From assembly GCF_014356525.2 (NCBI RefSeq), contig NC_052507.1, positions 744,001 through 808,000 on the forward strand: a stretch of DNA of 64,000 nt, given 5' to 3'. The translations under genes and the position numbers were made by a program. This stretch comes from Nilaparvata lugens. Its lineage: Eukaryota > Arthropoda > Insecta > Hemiptera > Delphacidae. Below the pieces are notes generated by a model. That model was not told the origin of the DNA and did not search any database. It was given only the letters and a program-made list of their open reading frames with translations. Positions 24,501-36,107 of this stretch are shown piece after piece (the first letter of the stretch is position 1; every line of letters starts with the position of its first letter).

Positions 24501-25965
24501 TCTGGAACTGAGATCAGGAAGGATTTTAACACAGGAAGAATTAAGAGAAAGAAAGAGAAAGGATGCCGCAGTCTAGAAACTTCGGCGAGGAAGTCCTCAA
24601 GCTGTACCTGAGAGCTAGAAGGATTTTAGAATAGGGGAAGTGAAGAGAAAGAAAGAGAATGGACGTCGCAGTCTAGAAACTTCGACAAGGACGAACTCAA
24701 GCTGCACTTGAGTTCTCTAGGAAAAGGATTGGACTTTTCCTACTTGGAATTACAGCAAGTCAGAAACTGCTAAGAAAAGTTAAAATACTGGGCCACTCTA
24801 TAGTATGAAAACTAAGCAAGGAAAATTTACCATAAATGATAATAACCTCTCTACAAGGATAAAAATTAATCGAGAAAACTATTGTCAAAAGGAACAGGGA
24901 TTTTCCCACAAGAATAAAAATTAATTGAGAAAAACTATTCTTAAAAAGGACAGGGATTTCCCTACAAGAATAAAAACTCAATGGAGAAAAATTACTCTTT
25001 AAACTAAAGACCACCTTACTACAGAGAAGGAAAAATATACGGACTACCAGTCCTGACATACAATTACCTGAAATGACGTGGATACTGATACGGAGAATAG
25101 CGAACCGATTCCCACTTCCCGTATTACAATTAAAAACGTCGTGAAGCGACAGAGTCGAGACTTAAAAATTAAGTACCCAAAAATAATCTGCTATAAGAGC
25201 CTAGCTAAATTTCCCACTCAACTATTTGTAGCACAAACTTCAGATCCCTTACAGGTTTCAAAACCAAGGATAACTCGTTCACCCCCAGTGATACGAATTT
25301 AGGAAAAATAACCAACAAGAAAGAAAATCCCCCAGGAAGTTCTATCTTCAAATACAGTCGGCAATTCGACATACAATATTCCATTCACTAAAATACAGAA
25401 TAGAATATTAACACTTTAGTACACCACTATTAGGAGCGCCGCTCGGAACGCAGCCGTACACGAACCCGTTCACCGAACTACTGCTTTCTCCCAGGTCTTC
25501 TTGAAGCTGCACCGGGTCGCTGAAAATTAGGAGGCCGGGGGAAAAGAGCTTCCTGACCAATGAGAGTCTGAAAAGACGATCACGCCACTGGTCATGTTAC
25601 AGGGTTTGATTCAGCTGCTCCTGATGTTAAGGGTGCAGCAAATGATGACAATGATAGTAATTGCTACACTAATTCAGGCCGGTAAACAATATTTCTATTC
25701 CAGAAATTTCATGAAGAACGATACCAACCCGACTCGGTAGCCGCTTATCGTTTTGATGATACGGATGCTGCTAATTTATAGGGATTGGCGACGATGGTGA
25801 TGATGTGCATGTACACAACTGCAAATCTAACAAAATATATCCGGCAGTCGATCCAATTCCTATTCTAAAATAGAATAAATTCGCTAATTTATACATTAGA
25901 CGACGGCTCTCTATCCGTCACAAAAATTCACTTTGTGACAATACAAAATGGAATAATAAGAAGAT
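24500..25965. repeat. Large dispersed repeat G, copy 1
   Basis: A ~1.46 kb block from AACTGAGATCAGGAAGGATT to TTCACTTTGTGACAATA. It is found again at 26453-29245, where it is enlarged by later insertions. Landmarks shared in the same order are CAGGGATTTCC, GTCCTGACATACAATTACCT, GAAGCGACAGAGTCGAG and AGGCCGGGGGAAAAGAG. The frames at 24760-25059 and 26700-27137 are homologous - strand translations of this repeat; they are hydrophobic and lack a known domain. It could be part of an unrecognised element. Confidence 0.65.
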
Positions 25966-26452
25966 TTTTCATCTAATTAGGCCGAAGCCTAAATTAGAGA
26001 CCGAGACTTGTTCTGCGACTACATCAGTTCTTCTCGCGGTGACGACTCGATTAGAACTGCCGCTCTTCCACTCAAATTTTCCGATTTGCAAGAAAACACG
26101 TGGAGCGCCCGGCCTAATACTTTCAGGTTGAAACGTCGTGGGGTCACACGGTTCAAATACATTTATAAATACGTTTGCATTATTTTCATTACGAAATTCA
26201 AGCCAGTACTATGGAAATGTTAGAGGACTACAATAACTTGGATGGATAAGAAGCAAGTTAGCAAATCTTTTATGGTAACACAAAATTTAGGTGATTACTT
26301 TGTGCATGAATAAATTCTTTAACAAACAAAAACAAGGTTCACTAGAGTTCATATTGGCAAAATTTAGTTCATTTTGATCAGTTCAACAACCTGAAAGAAA
26401 GGCACAAAAAAAAACTACAATTCAAACCTATCAATATTCACCATATTACACT
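25966..26452. other. Spacer between G copies with degraded repeat E sequence
   Basis: About 26240-26450 resembles the downstream flank of repeat E (GCAAGTTAGCAAAT, TTCAACAACCTGAAA). The 71-residue frame at 26008-26223 has no recognisable domain. No gene is called. Confidence 0.35.
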
Positions 26453-27085
26453 GGAACTGAGATCAGGAAGGATTTTAGAACAGGAAAAATTAAGAGAGAG
26501 TATGAAAAAGGATGTCGCAGTCTGAGGACTTCAACAAGGAATTTCTCAAGCTGTACCTGAGTGCTGGAAGGATTTTAGAATAGGACAAATTAAGAGAGAT
26601 AAAGAGAAAGGACGTTGCAGTCTGAATGACTCCAACCAGGACATGCTCAAGCTGCACCTGAGTTCTCTAGGAAAAGGATTGGAATTCTCCTACTAGGAAT
26701 TACAGCAAATCTGAAACTGCTATGCAAAATAAATACAGGGGCCACTCTACAATATGAAAATTAAGCAAGGAGAAATCACTCAAAATGATAAGAATTTCTC
26801 TACAATTATGAAAAGTAATCGAGAAAGCTATTCTCAAAAAGGACAGGGATTTCCTCGCAAGAATAAAAATTAATTGAGAAAAACTATTCTTCAAAAGGAC
26901 AGGGATTTCCCTACAAGAATGAGAATTCAATGGAGAAAAATTACTCTTTAGATTGAAGGCCACCTTACCACAGGAAAGGAAAAACATACGGACTACCAGT
27001 CCTGACATACAATTACCTGAATCAATGTGGATACTGATACAGAGAATGACGAACAGATTCCCAATTCCCGTATTAAACTTAAAAA

Positions 27086-27734
27086 TCTGGTTTGGCGCAC
27101 TCACACAACTTTCCTTGCCGTTATGAAAATTGATCACATGAAGCTAGTGTTCCCGCGCATCTCAAGTCTACTATTTAAAGATTTGAGCCAGCTGGTGACA
27201 GGGCAATAACGCTGAAGACACATGAGGTCTGCTATCTCTTCATAGTGAATGATTTAATAGAATCAACAATAATTTGCAATTTAATAATCACATTTTCTCG
27301 AATTTAAAGCTTATTTTCAATTTTAGGTGAAAATGTTACTGAACAATAATTGTAGAGATTTTCATGCTCAATCTACTCCACTTGATTTTTTTTGTTTCAA
27401 TTATATCTGAAGCCGGATAATTGGGGAATCTATCTGCATTGATGGGGTGGAGCTCCTGAAATTTTTACAGATATGGGACTTGTGGCAGCTGATAGAGCTT
27501 ATCGATGACTATTTTAGGTATGAATTTGATCAAAATCGTTGGAGCCGTTTCCGAGAAAATCACGAAAAACCCTGTTTTTGACAACATTTTCGCCATTTTA
27601 GCCGCCATCTTTAATTGCATTTGATCGAAATTGTTCGTGTCGGATCCTTATAGTGAAAGGACCTTAAGTTCCAAATTTCAAGTCATTCCGTCAATTGGGA
27701 GATGAGATATCGTGTACACAGATGCACATACACT

Positions 27735-27782
<48 letters not shown>

Positions 27783-27916
27783 GACCAATACCCAAAAACC
27801 AGTTTCTTTGACTCAGGGGACCTTGAAACTAGAAATTTAGAAATTGGGGTACCTTAATTTTTTTTCGGAAAGCAATACTTTCCTTACGGTACCTATGGTA
27901 ATAGGGCAAGGAAAGT
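27086..27916 (+). mobile_element. CA-microsatellite element, copy 5, with known empty site
   Basis: A complete member running TCTGGTTTGGCG to GGGCAAGGAAAGT, flanked by CTTAAAAA and AAAAATGATG. The paralogous repeat without it (about 25125-25140) reads AATTAAAAACGTCGTGAAGC. This comparison fixes the element ends and suggests a short A-rich (about AAAAA) target duplication. The (CA)n tract is at about 27738-27778. Confidence 0.8.
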
Positions 27917-28884
27917 AAAAATGATGTGAAGCGACAGAGTCGAGTCTCATAAATCAAGCACTCTAAAATAACCCGCTACAGAGCCTAGTTAAATTTCCCA
28001 CTTAACTGTTTGTAGCACAAACTTGAGATCCCTACAGGTTTCTAAACCAAGGATAACACGTCACCCCCAGTGATACGAGTTTGAGAGAAATAACTAACAA
28101 GAAAGAAAATCCCCAAGGAAGATCTAACTTCGAGTTGTCTGGAAGTTGTCCTACAATATTCTATTCTAACATACAAAAATAGAATAATTCCCCTAGTAAT
28201 AAAATAGCACCAGGAACGCCGTAAGGAGAGAAGATTCGCGACCCACTCACACGCTCAACTACCGAACAACTGCACTATAAATAAAAGCTACAAGAAAAGA
28301 AAATCCCCCCAGGAAAATCTACCTTCAAATAGTCGGTTATTCGACTCACAATATTCTATTCAATAAAATAGAGAATAGAATATTATCCCTCTAGAAAACC
28401 ATATTTGGGGACGCCACACGGAAAGCAGTCATACAAAAACTTGATCGCTGAACAACTGCCTCTCACACAGGTCTGCTCCTCGCAGAGTAGGGTCCGTGAA
28501 AAATTAAGAGGCCGGGGGAAAAGAGATTACCGACCAATAGGAGTCTCAGGAGACAATCACGCCACCGATCAGGTGACTGGGTATGATTCCACTAATGCTG
28601 ATGCTAAGGGTGTATCCATGATGACAATACTGCTAATTTCAATAATAAATTAGGCCGGTAAACAATCCTTCTCACCAGAAATTTCATGAAGAACGATACC
28701 GACTCAACCCGGTAGTTGCTTATCGCTTTGATACGGCTGCAGCTGCTGCAATACTAGATACTAGAATTCTCAAACTAGTAAACAAGATTTCTGGTTCAGA
28801 TGAATCCGCTGCTGATAATTCACAGGGTTGTTGCCAATGATGATGATTTACACACTCGACTCTAAAGCTGCGTACACATATTCG

Positions 28885-29117
28885 TGCTTCCAACCCACAC
28901 CGAGCACGCTCCTCCCTCGTACCGCCCTCGTACCACCTTCGTATCACCATTGAACCACAGTCGGACCGCCCACGCACCCATCATGAACGTTACGGAAGAT
29001 GTTAGATCTTCTCGCGTTCCCCGGTCGAACAACTCTTGCTCGCCGGTCGATCATCAATCGCTCTGCTGGAGTGACGTTCGGCTGCGGAGCAGAGCGAGAG
29101 TCTGTACGCACCTTAAG
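28885..29117. mobile_element. GC-rich MITE (AAGCTGCGTACACA-type ends)
   Basis: Left end TAAAGCTGCGTACACA and right end TGTACGCACCTTAAG are imperfect inverse complements. The interior is unusually GC-rich, with repeated CCTCGTACC motifs. The frames at 28720-28977, 28884-29165 and 28944-29132 are translations of this element. Confidence 0.6.
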
Positions 29118-29227
29118 CTTAGCAAAATACATATGACTGCCGACCCTATTATTCTACTAAAATAGAGGAAATTCACTAAATTATAGACTGAATGATGGTT
29201 CTCCATTTGTCACAAAATTCACTTTGT

Positions 29228-29488
29228 GACAATATCAACTGTTTATTCTCCTTCAAAATAATCAATTATAATTATCCAAGAAATTATATTTTCAAGGATT
29301 TCATAATGAATCTTCATAATTGAGATGAAATATTTTGTTAATTAATTATTATTAATTCTACATTGGTAAAAGACGATCTGGCAACAGAGCAAAGCGAGAA
29401 AGAAATAGCTCTATCCGCTTTGTTGAATGATCGACAAGGATAGCAATACCATTGCCAAACGAAATCTGCCATTATAACGTGGACCTCA
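29228..29488 (+). mobile_element. MITE family 1, 5'-truncated copy
   Basis: Ends CATTATAACGTGGACCTCAC, the right end of the family, but lacks the left end, where repeat G meets it. It lies just upstream of the EF-hand gene's first coding exon. Confidence 0.6.
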
Positions 29489-29623
29489 CTATAGTAGTTA
29501 TACTGTAGAGCAAACTGTTGAAATGATACCGTATTGAAATGAAATTCTAAATTTGTGTGTTCATGGTATATTATACTCCTGTATGCACATTTATAAATAC
29601 ATGTTTATTGTATCTCATTACAG

Positions 29624-29722
29624 ATTTTCAAGGACTCCTATAAAATGCAAATGAATCAGGTGATTTACATTGCTCTGATGTCGAGCTTTTTCCTATCAAG
29701 TGCTTCTGCTATGTTTAAATCA
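29624..29722 (+). CDS. Host gene, first coding exon: signal peptide of a secreted EF-hand protein
   Basis: The exon is bounded by an acceptor (TATCTCATTACAG, AG at 29622-29623) and a strong donor (GTAAGT at 29723). Translation starts at ATG 29645 and gives 26 residues with a hydrophobic core, VIYIALMSSFFLSSASA, a typical cleavable signal peptide with an Ala-x-Ala site. The exon ends on a codon boundary and joins in phase with 32200-32224 and 34550-34645. The protein is therefore predicted to be secreted or to enter the ER. The 17 bases before the ATG would be 5' UTR. Regulation is not visible because the promoter exon lies upstream and is not identified. Confidence 0.7.
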
Positions 29723-32199
29723 GTAAGTGCAATAATGCATTCCATTATTTATTTATATTGTATAAACCACTATAATCATTCAACTAGCATTTGCGAGTTC
29801 TTACTTTTGACTTGAGGCGAAAGTAGTTATCTGTCTGTGTTTGTATGTCTTACAATAACTCTCTTTAAATTCTGTTTTGTAATCATATATCACATGACCA
29901 CCTTTCCATTCGAAAAAAATCAAGTTGGATTCAAAATGAAGTTGGATTTAAAATGAAGTTGGATTCATATGACAGATCCAAAATGGCGAGCAAAAATTTT
30001 GAAGTGACATCAGAAAATTTGTTACTTTTTCAATTTGAATTGAATCCCTATGGAACCTTCTGTCAAAGTATTCTTGTAATGAATTTCAAGTAGTTTCCCT
30101 CATTTTCACATTCTCTGTGTAATTACAAGTTGTGGATTTTAAAGATCAATACAACAGCTCATGAGCGAGTTCTTCAACCCAGGGGGTCCCTAGTAATATA
30201 TTCATGATCATGGAGGAAAAACTGGATAGTAATATAAACATGATCATGGAGGAAAAACTAGGCGGAGTATGTACAATTTCTCTCCAGAATCTTGGAAAAA
30301 GTTGATGTTGACAAAGTATTATTGGGTTATGGAATCACACAATATCAGGGACCGAGCTTTGCTCTGGAGTACAAGAGCATAAAAAATTATCTATTACAAA
30401 AGAAGAAAATAATCATAATAACATTCATACAGAAATGTTCTATCTAATCACAGTAAATTAAGATTAATTCCCAGAGAAATGCAAAAATTCCCCTCACAAA
30501 GGCCCATTTGCACAAAAGCCGGTTAAATTTTGATCCTGATTAACTTCACGTGAACCAAATCAGAGAAGACCATTTCAAAAAGATGGTTCTACTGGAATTG
30601 ATCAGTATTGAAAAAAACCCGTTTTTTTGCAACTGGCACTAAGTACCTGATTGAATGATTACAAAAAAATACAGCTGAGTCATAATTTTGACACAGTCCC
30701 ACACACATGAACTCGCTCACTCACTTCCATATTCAACAGATGACGAAATAATTATTATCAGCTGTTTTTCCAAAGATGAATAATAATTATCCTTTTAATG
30801 TCCTTCAGCGAGTTTTCCCAGGGATGAGACCTACTGCAATCGAATCTTTATATTTTATACCTACTATGTTCTGAATTTCGTGAGAATCGTTAGAGCCGTT
30901 TTCGAGATCCGATGAAATACAATAGTTATTTGTGCAGCTAGTGCACAAAGTGAAAGTTTGCTGCACCGAAAGAAACGTTTACGCCCGAGCCATAGGCAAG
31001 GGCGGAATGGCTTCTTGAGTGCAGCAGTGGAACTTTGCGCACGTATTTCACATAAAATTTTTCCTACAGTTACCATTGAATATGAAAAGTGGGTAATTAT
31101 GGATAGAATGATGGCTGAAATCCATCAAATGTTTGTGTGTGTGATGCTGTTATTAATACAACCTTAATTCATTTAAAAATTAATAATCCAATTGAAGTTG
31201 AAAATTCTCAGCCAAAGGTCTCATTTTTATTCATTCAAGAATCAGAAAAAATACAGAAAAACAAAAAATTGCATTCAAAATACATGCCAACAGCTGGTTT
31301 GGATGACTGCAAAATGGCTGAACCGACAAGCGCGCGACCTAGCGGGAAGAATCGTACCTAACTTCGTTCTTTCATCCAGCTAAAAACAGTATTCAGATAT
31401 TCAGAATTATGATTAACTAGAATTACCGAAAAATACTATAAGTAAACTAAAAAATATTTATAAAATAACATAGACAACAGAAAATATTTTATTGTAGTAA
31501 ATTCTAATGTTATTTTATTAATTTTATTGACATGGATTTCGAACGGTAATTATTCAACCTGAAAATTCGAATTTCAAAATGTGTGTTTGCTACATTTCTC
31601 ATAGCTTGGACTTGAACTAATTATTACTGTCAATAGAAAATAAACATTATTTATTATTAAATGATGAGAAGTTATTATTTAATTATGATTTAGATAAACA
31701 TTATTCTTGTTTTGGATTTCTAGATTGGGATTTTATCATAAATGTAGGGTAGCCATTGAAATGATTCTCATCTAAATCTAACCACAGTCATTGTTATCAA
31801 CTTAATTTTTGTTTTCGTGCACTAATCCTCCATATAACCCACCAACTATTTTGTGTTGCCATGTTGCAAATCTGCAGTGCAGAAAAATTTTTTCCCGCAC
31901 TAGAGCAGAAAAGTGATTCTTTGCGTTTCTGTAATCAGTGCAGGAATGGCCACTTTTCAAGGTAACTGTAGGAAAACATAAAAACAGAAGTTGCTCGTTT
32001 AATAGCCTAGGATAACACTGCTTCGCCACTTCATTTTCGGTCCAGGAATAATTATTTGAGAATTTTGAATTTTGAATTTATGATAAAAAGATTAATGATG
32101 ATTTATATTTTATGATTTAAAAAGAATCACAATTATCATCGAAATAACAGTGATTCATATCAATAATTTATTAAATTGTAAACTATTTTCATTTTTCAG
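29723..32199. other. Intron 1 of the EF-hand gene
   Basis: Mostly AT-rich unique DNA. It contains a diverged copy of the GGCCCGGTTGCAC MITE (30503-30645). At 30870-31060 a stretch with GTGCACAAAGTGAAAG and AAAGAAACGTTT is related, in inverse orientation, to 31850-32000, with which it may form a dispersed pair. The short frames here show no domain. Confidence 0.45.
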
Positions 32200-32224
32200 G
32201 GAGCTCAAGAAGCTGGCTGGGAAG
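32200..32224 (+). CDS. Host gene, 25-nt microexon
   Basis: It lies between ATTTTTCAG (acceptor) and GTAGGC (donor at 32225). It encodes GAQEAGWE plus one base of the next codon, which keeps the frame from the signal-peptide exon into the EF-hand exon. It is too short to detect except by its splice sites and phase. The introns on either side are ~2.5 kb and ~2.3 kb and contain MITEs and the large heptamer array. Confidence 0.65.
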
Positions 32225-32350
32225 GTAGGCATTAATACATAAGTGTCATCATTGGTTAAATGAGAAGCACCGTTTGCTGCTATTAAGATATTCTGACAGT
32301 TTGAAGTGAATATCGTCATAGGCTATTTCATTATTGTTCACTCAAAGTCT

Positions 32351-32452
32351 GAGGCCCGGTTGCACAAGAGCCGGTTAAATTTTAACCGTGATTAATTCCA
32401 TGAGAATCGTTAAAATTTAACCGGCTGTTTTGCAACAGGCACTTAATTCTAC
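32351..32452. mobile_element. MITE (GGCCCGGTTGCAC ends), short copy
   Basis: Begins GAGGCCCGGTTGCACAAGAG and ends with TTTTGCAACAGGCAC. It is a ~100-bp internally deleted member of the family seen at 18801-18958. Confidence 0.7.
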
Positions 32453-32692
32453 TACCCATTCCGCTCAATCGTAGAGCTTGCTGCCCTGCCGATCAGCCTG
32501 AGAAAACGCCAAATCTGGTATCGCCCTTATACTCGAATGAGTTGGGACTTGGATAGAATATCAGCGGTGTTGTCAAGTTGTGCTAGGTAGGTTACCGTTC
32601 CATGCAAATGCAAGCTCATAATAATTATGAGTGTTTATTAAACTCACGACAACCCTGCTATAATATTATTGTTTTGTCAAGTTGAATAGAAA

Positions 32693-33565
32693 TTTATTTT
32701 TTTTTATTCATCCATTTATTCATTCATTTATTTTTTTTATCCATTTAATCATTTATTCATTATTCATTATTCATTTATCCATTATTCATTATTCATTATT
32801 CATTATTCATTATTCATTATTCATTATTCATTATTCATTATTCATTATTCATTATTCATTATTCATTATTCATTATTCATTATTCATTATTCATTATTCA
32901 TTATTCATTTTTCATTTATTCATTATTCATTATTCATTATTCATTATTCATTATTCATTATTCATTATTCATTATTCATTATTCATTATTCATTTATTCT
33001 TTATTCATTTATTTATTCATTATTCATTATTCATTATTCATTATTCATTATTCATTATTCATTATTCATTATTCATTATTCATTATTCATTATTCATTAT
33101 TCATTATTCATTATTCATTATTCATTATTCATTATTCATTATTCATTATTCATTATTCATTATTCATTATTCATTATTCATTATTCATTATTCATTATTC
33201 ATTATTCATTATTCATTATTCATTTTTCATTTATTCATTATTCATTATTCATTATTCATTATTCATTATTCATTATTCATTATTCATTATTCATTTATCC
33301 AATTATTCATTCATTCATTCATTCATTCATTCATTTATTCATTATTCATTATTCATTATTCATTTTTCATTTATTCATTATTCATTATTCATTATTCATT
33401 ATTCATTATTCATTATTCATTATTCATTATTCATTTATCATTTATTCATTATTCATTATTCATTATTCATTTATTCATCTATTCATTATTCATTTATTCA
33501 TCTATTCATTTATACATTTATTCTATTATTCATTATTCATTATTCATTTATATATATATATATAT

Positions 33566-33617
<52 letters not shown>

Positions 33618-33645
33618 TTATATACCATATATATATATATTCGGT
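32693..33645. repeat. Heptanucleotide (TATTCAT)n array followed by (TA)n
   Basis: About 790 bp of an almost pure 7-bp repeat TATTCAT (32757-33547), with scattered single-base length variants, then ~90 bp of (TA)n. Because 7 is not a multiple of 3, the array cycles through all three phases every 21 bp and contains no stop in one reading direction. This creates a 373-residue open frame made of HYSLFII repeats (32682-33803), which is an artefact. The array lies in the intron between the microexon and the EF-hand exon. Confidence 0.9.
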
Positions 33646-34140
33646 CTATGTACTGGCATCAATCTATTATCCTCTGCAATGCTTGGAATTCACCCAGATA
33701 TTTTCATTTCTCTTATTCAAATCCCTTCATATATATTTTTTCCAATTCAAAATCTTACCTGAGGCTCCGCTTGTCCCTGCTCTATCATGTTCTATCATTT
33801 TAAAAAAAAAATTTTTTCCTTATCTATTTTTATTTATTTTTTTTTACTAGCATTAACTTTTCAAATTACTTCTATTTATATTTTAAGTAAATTTAATTTC
33901 TTTGTAGTTAGTTATCTAACTCATTCATTATTTATAAACCAAATATTAATATTTATTTTTTCTCCTCACAATTTAATTTATTACTTTATTTAATTTAGCA
34001 GCCTGATATATTTCAGGCTACCCAGAACTCACCCCTACACACAGACGAATAGTCTTGTGGGGGTATTCCTGTATCTATGTAAAGTGTGTTTAATTTCCTG
34101 TAATGTATATTTTTGAGGAATAAAGCTTATTTGATTTGAT
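33646..34140 (+). mobile_element. LINE 3' end with TTTGATTTGATT tail
   Basis: A 3'-UTR-like segment ends GGAATAAAGC, TTATTTGA and then TTTGA repeats, typical of a LINE 3' terminus. Upstream only AT-rich sequence remains. A tract of TTTATTCA-type imperfect repeats (34141-34375) follows and gives a spurious 79-residue frame. Confidence 0.5.
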
Positions 34141-34549
34141 TTGATTCATTCATTTATCCATTTATTCATTTATTCATTAATTTTTTTCATTTATTCATTC
34201 ATTCATTTATTTATTCATTTATTTATATCCATTTATATTTATTTATTAAATTATCTATTTATTTATTTATTCATTTATTTATTCATTTTTATCCATTTAT
34301 CTATCTATTCATTTATCTATTTATTCATTTATTTATTTATTCATTTATTCATTTATTTATTCAATTTCTCAATATTATAACATCAAATTTTGACGATAAA
34401 AAACATAATTATATTATGAGAATGGAAATTTGGATGGAGGTCCCATACAAATGAATAAATTCATCTTTGTAGAAAATTCTATAATATCCTGCTTTTTTTC
34501 ATTGATTGTATTAAAATATAATTTAATCCATTATTTATTTTAACCACAG

Positions 34550-34645
34550 CGGTTTACAACCTGATTGACACTAGAGGAAAAGGATATATAACAATCGATG
34601 ATCTGCCAAAATTTTTCAAGTCTGAGCATGGCATCCAATTTAATG
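34550..34645 (+). CDS. Host gene, EF-hand exon of a secreted protein (partial gene)
   Basis: This 96-nt exon has acceptor TAACCACAG and donor GTAAGT (34646). It reads VYNLIDTRGKGYITIDDLP then KFFKSEHGIQFN. DTRGKGYITIDD fits a 12-residue EF-hand loop (positions 1 D, 3 R, 5 K, 6 G, 8 I, 9 T, 12 D), although Arg at 3 and Lys at 5 and the Asp at 12 in place of Glu make strong calcium binding uncertain. Together with the signal-peptide exon it indicates a small secreted EF-hand protein. Planthoppers are known to secrete EF-hand proteins in saliva; assigning this gene to that role is speculation. The next exon is not seen to 64000, so the gene is incomplete here. Confidence 0.7.
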
Positions 34646-34654
34646 GTAAGTGCA

Positions 34655-35430
34655 TGAGAATTGAATTGAATTGGATTGAATTTATTGCCAAAATTACAAA
34701 TACATATTTGTACAATATTAATCACAAGAGTATACAATACAAATAGACATTGATTTTAACTTTAGTATAACAATATTATCAATGTAATATTTGGCACTGC
34801 CAACATAAGAAACCTTGTGTGTTGGCAGTTAGTTGTAGTTCACTTATTCTGCTTCAAGTACTTTATTTACAATTCAAATTTTATAATGTTAAAGAAATTA
34901 TTACAGTAATTTACAAAAATCGCAAAAGCTTGGAAAAAAACAAACTTAAGAATACTGCATATTATATGATAAAGTGATATCCAATTAGTTATTGTGACGT
35001 CTTGTGGCCATCTTTCAAAAAGAGAAAATAAATACAATAAAACTAATCTCCTGCAAGATACGTGGGACAATTACATACCTGGTTCAAGAACCTGAAACTG
35101 AAATACCATCGTTCACAGTTTCTAGTAACAATGCTTGTTGGGTACAATACTATACTTCATACAACTATTTTGAAGAAAATATTCTGCTCAATCCAATATT
35201 CTATACTTTTAAGTAAATTACGTGAGATTTTGTTATCTATAAAATCGTTTGGAATCTTATTTATAATGTAGTTACAATAATATGTAAATTGGTGCCTGCA
35301 TATGGTTAGCTTGATGAGTTCTGTGTTAAATCTATTGTTAGGACGTGTATTATGGGGTGAAATATGTGTAGCAAAATTCGATTTATTCTTATTGATATAG
35401 AGTATTATGTTTTTCATATAATTCTGTCTT
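34655..35430 (-). mobile_element. LINE 3' region, inverted
   Basis: Starts on the + strand with GAATTGAATTGAATTGGATT, which read on the - strand is an AATTC-repeat tail after GGCAATAAATTCAATCC. About 750 bp of 3'-UTR-like AT-rich DNA follows. Overlapping short frames (34540-35417) show no reverse transcriptase motif. It lies directly after the EF-hand exon donor. Confidence 0.45.
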
Positions 35431-35599
35431 ATTGTCGGGACCTTAAATTCAAGAAAAATTTCCCTACTAGGATAGAGTCGAAATAACGGAATGGTTCGAT
35501 TTCCTTGAAAAAGAGATCTTTACATCACATCATTGATCTTGAAAAAGAAAATTTGTTAGATTGTCTTACAATGAGTTTTAACGAATGACACCATTTTTT

Positions 35600-35885
35600 T
35601 TGAGTGCTGCTACTCTTGTCTATCATTCGACAAAGTAGATAGTGCTATTCTGTTCTAGCTCCGCAACGTTGACATATTATTTCTTATTAACAATTCAGAA
35701 ATTCAATTAATATTTATTTAATCTCAATTCTGAAAGTTCATTTTTTAATGATTGAAAAATATTTTTTCAATGAATAAAATATAGGCTACTGGTAATTGAT
35801 TATTTTTTCCAAGAAAAATAAACAGCTAATGATACATAAAATATTATACCGATAACAGCAGTCTTCCATAGAATCAGGACCTCCT
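35600..35885 (-). mobile_element. MITE family 1, inverted copy
   Basis: Shares TATCATTCGACAAAG, TCCGCAACGTT and ACCGATAACAGC with the + strand copies, in reverse order. A separate ~38-bp hairpin (AGGACCTCC ... GGAGGTCCT, 35877-35916) abuts it. Confidence 0.55.
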
Positions 35886-36107
35886 AAATACTTTTAGGTT
35901 TTTAGGAGGTCCTGGTAGAAGACAGCCCGGCTCAGCCCAGCTTTGGTGTGAAACCCCACTCAGGGCCGGCTCCCGAGCTCGAGATTTAGCTTAGTTCTAG
36001 ACTTTGAACAGCTGGAGTAATAAAATTGACTTTCCGAAACAGGGCAAAGTCACCATCCACGTTTTTATTGAATTTCAAAAAACTAGAAAATTGAACACAA
36101 AAAAAGC

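Larger units (their letters stand above)
26453..29245. repeat. Large dispersed repeat G, copy 2 (with nested insertions)
   Basis: Same landmarks and order as copy 1, but ~2.8 kb long. An 831-bp CA-element is inserted at 27086-27916 and a GC-rich MITE at about 28885-29117. The remaining sequence aligns continuously with copy 1 across both insertion points. The frame at 28405-28653 has no recognisable domain. Confidence 0.65.

Noticed and set aside
32682..33803. 373-residue open frame of HYSLFII repeats
   Set aside because: Produced by a (TATTCAT)n array; a 7-bp unit passes through all phases without a stop.
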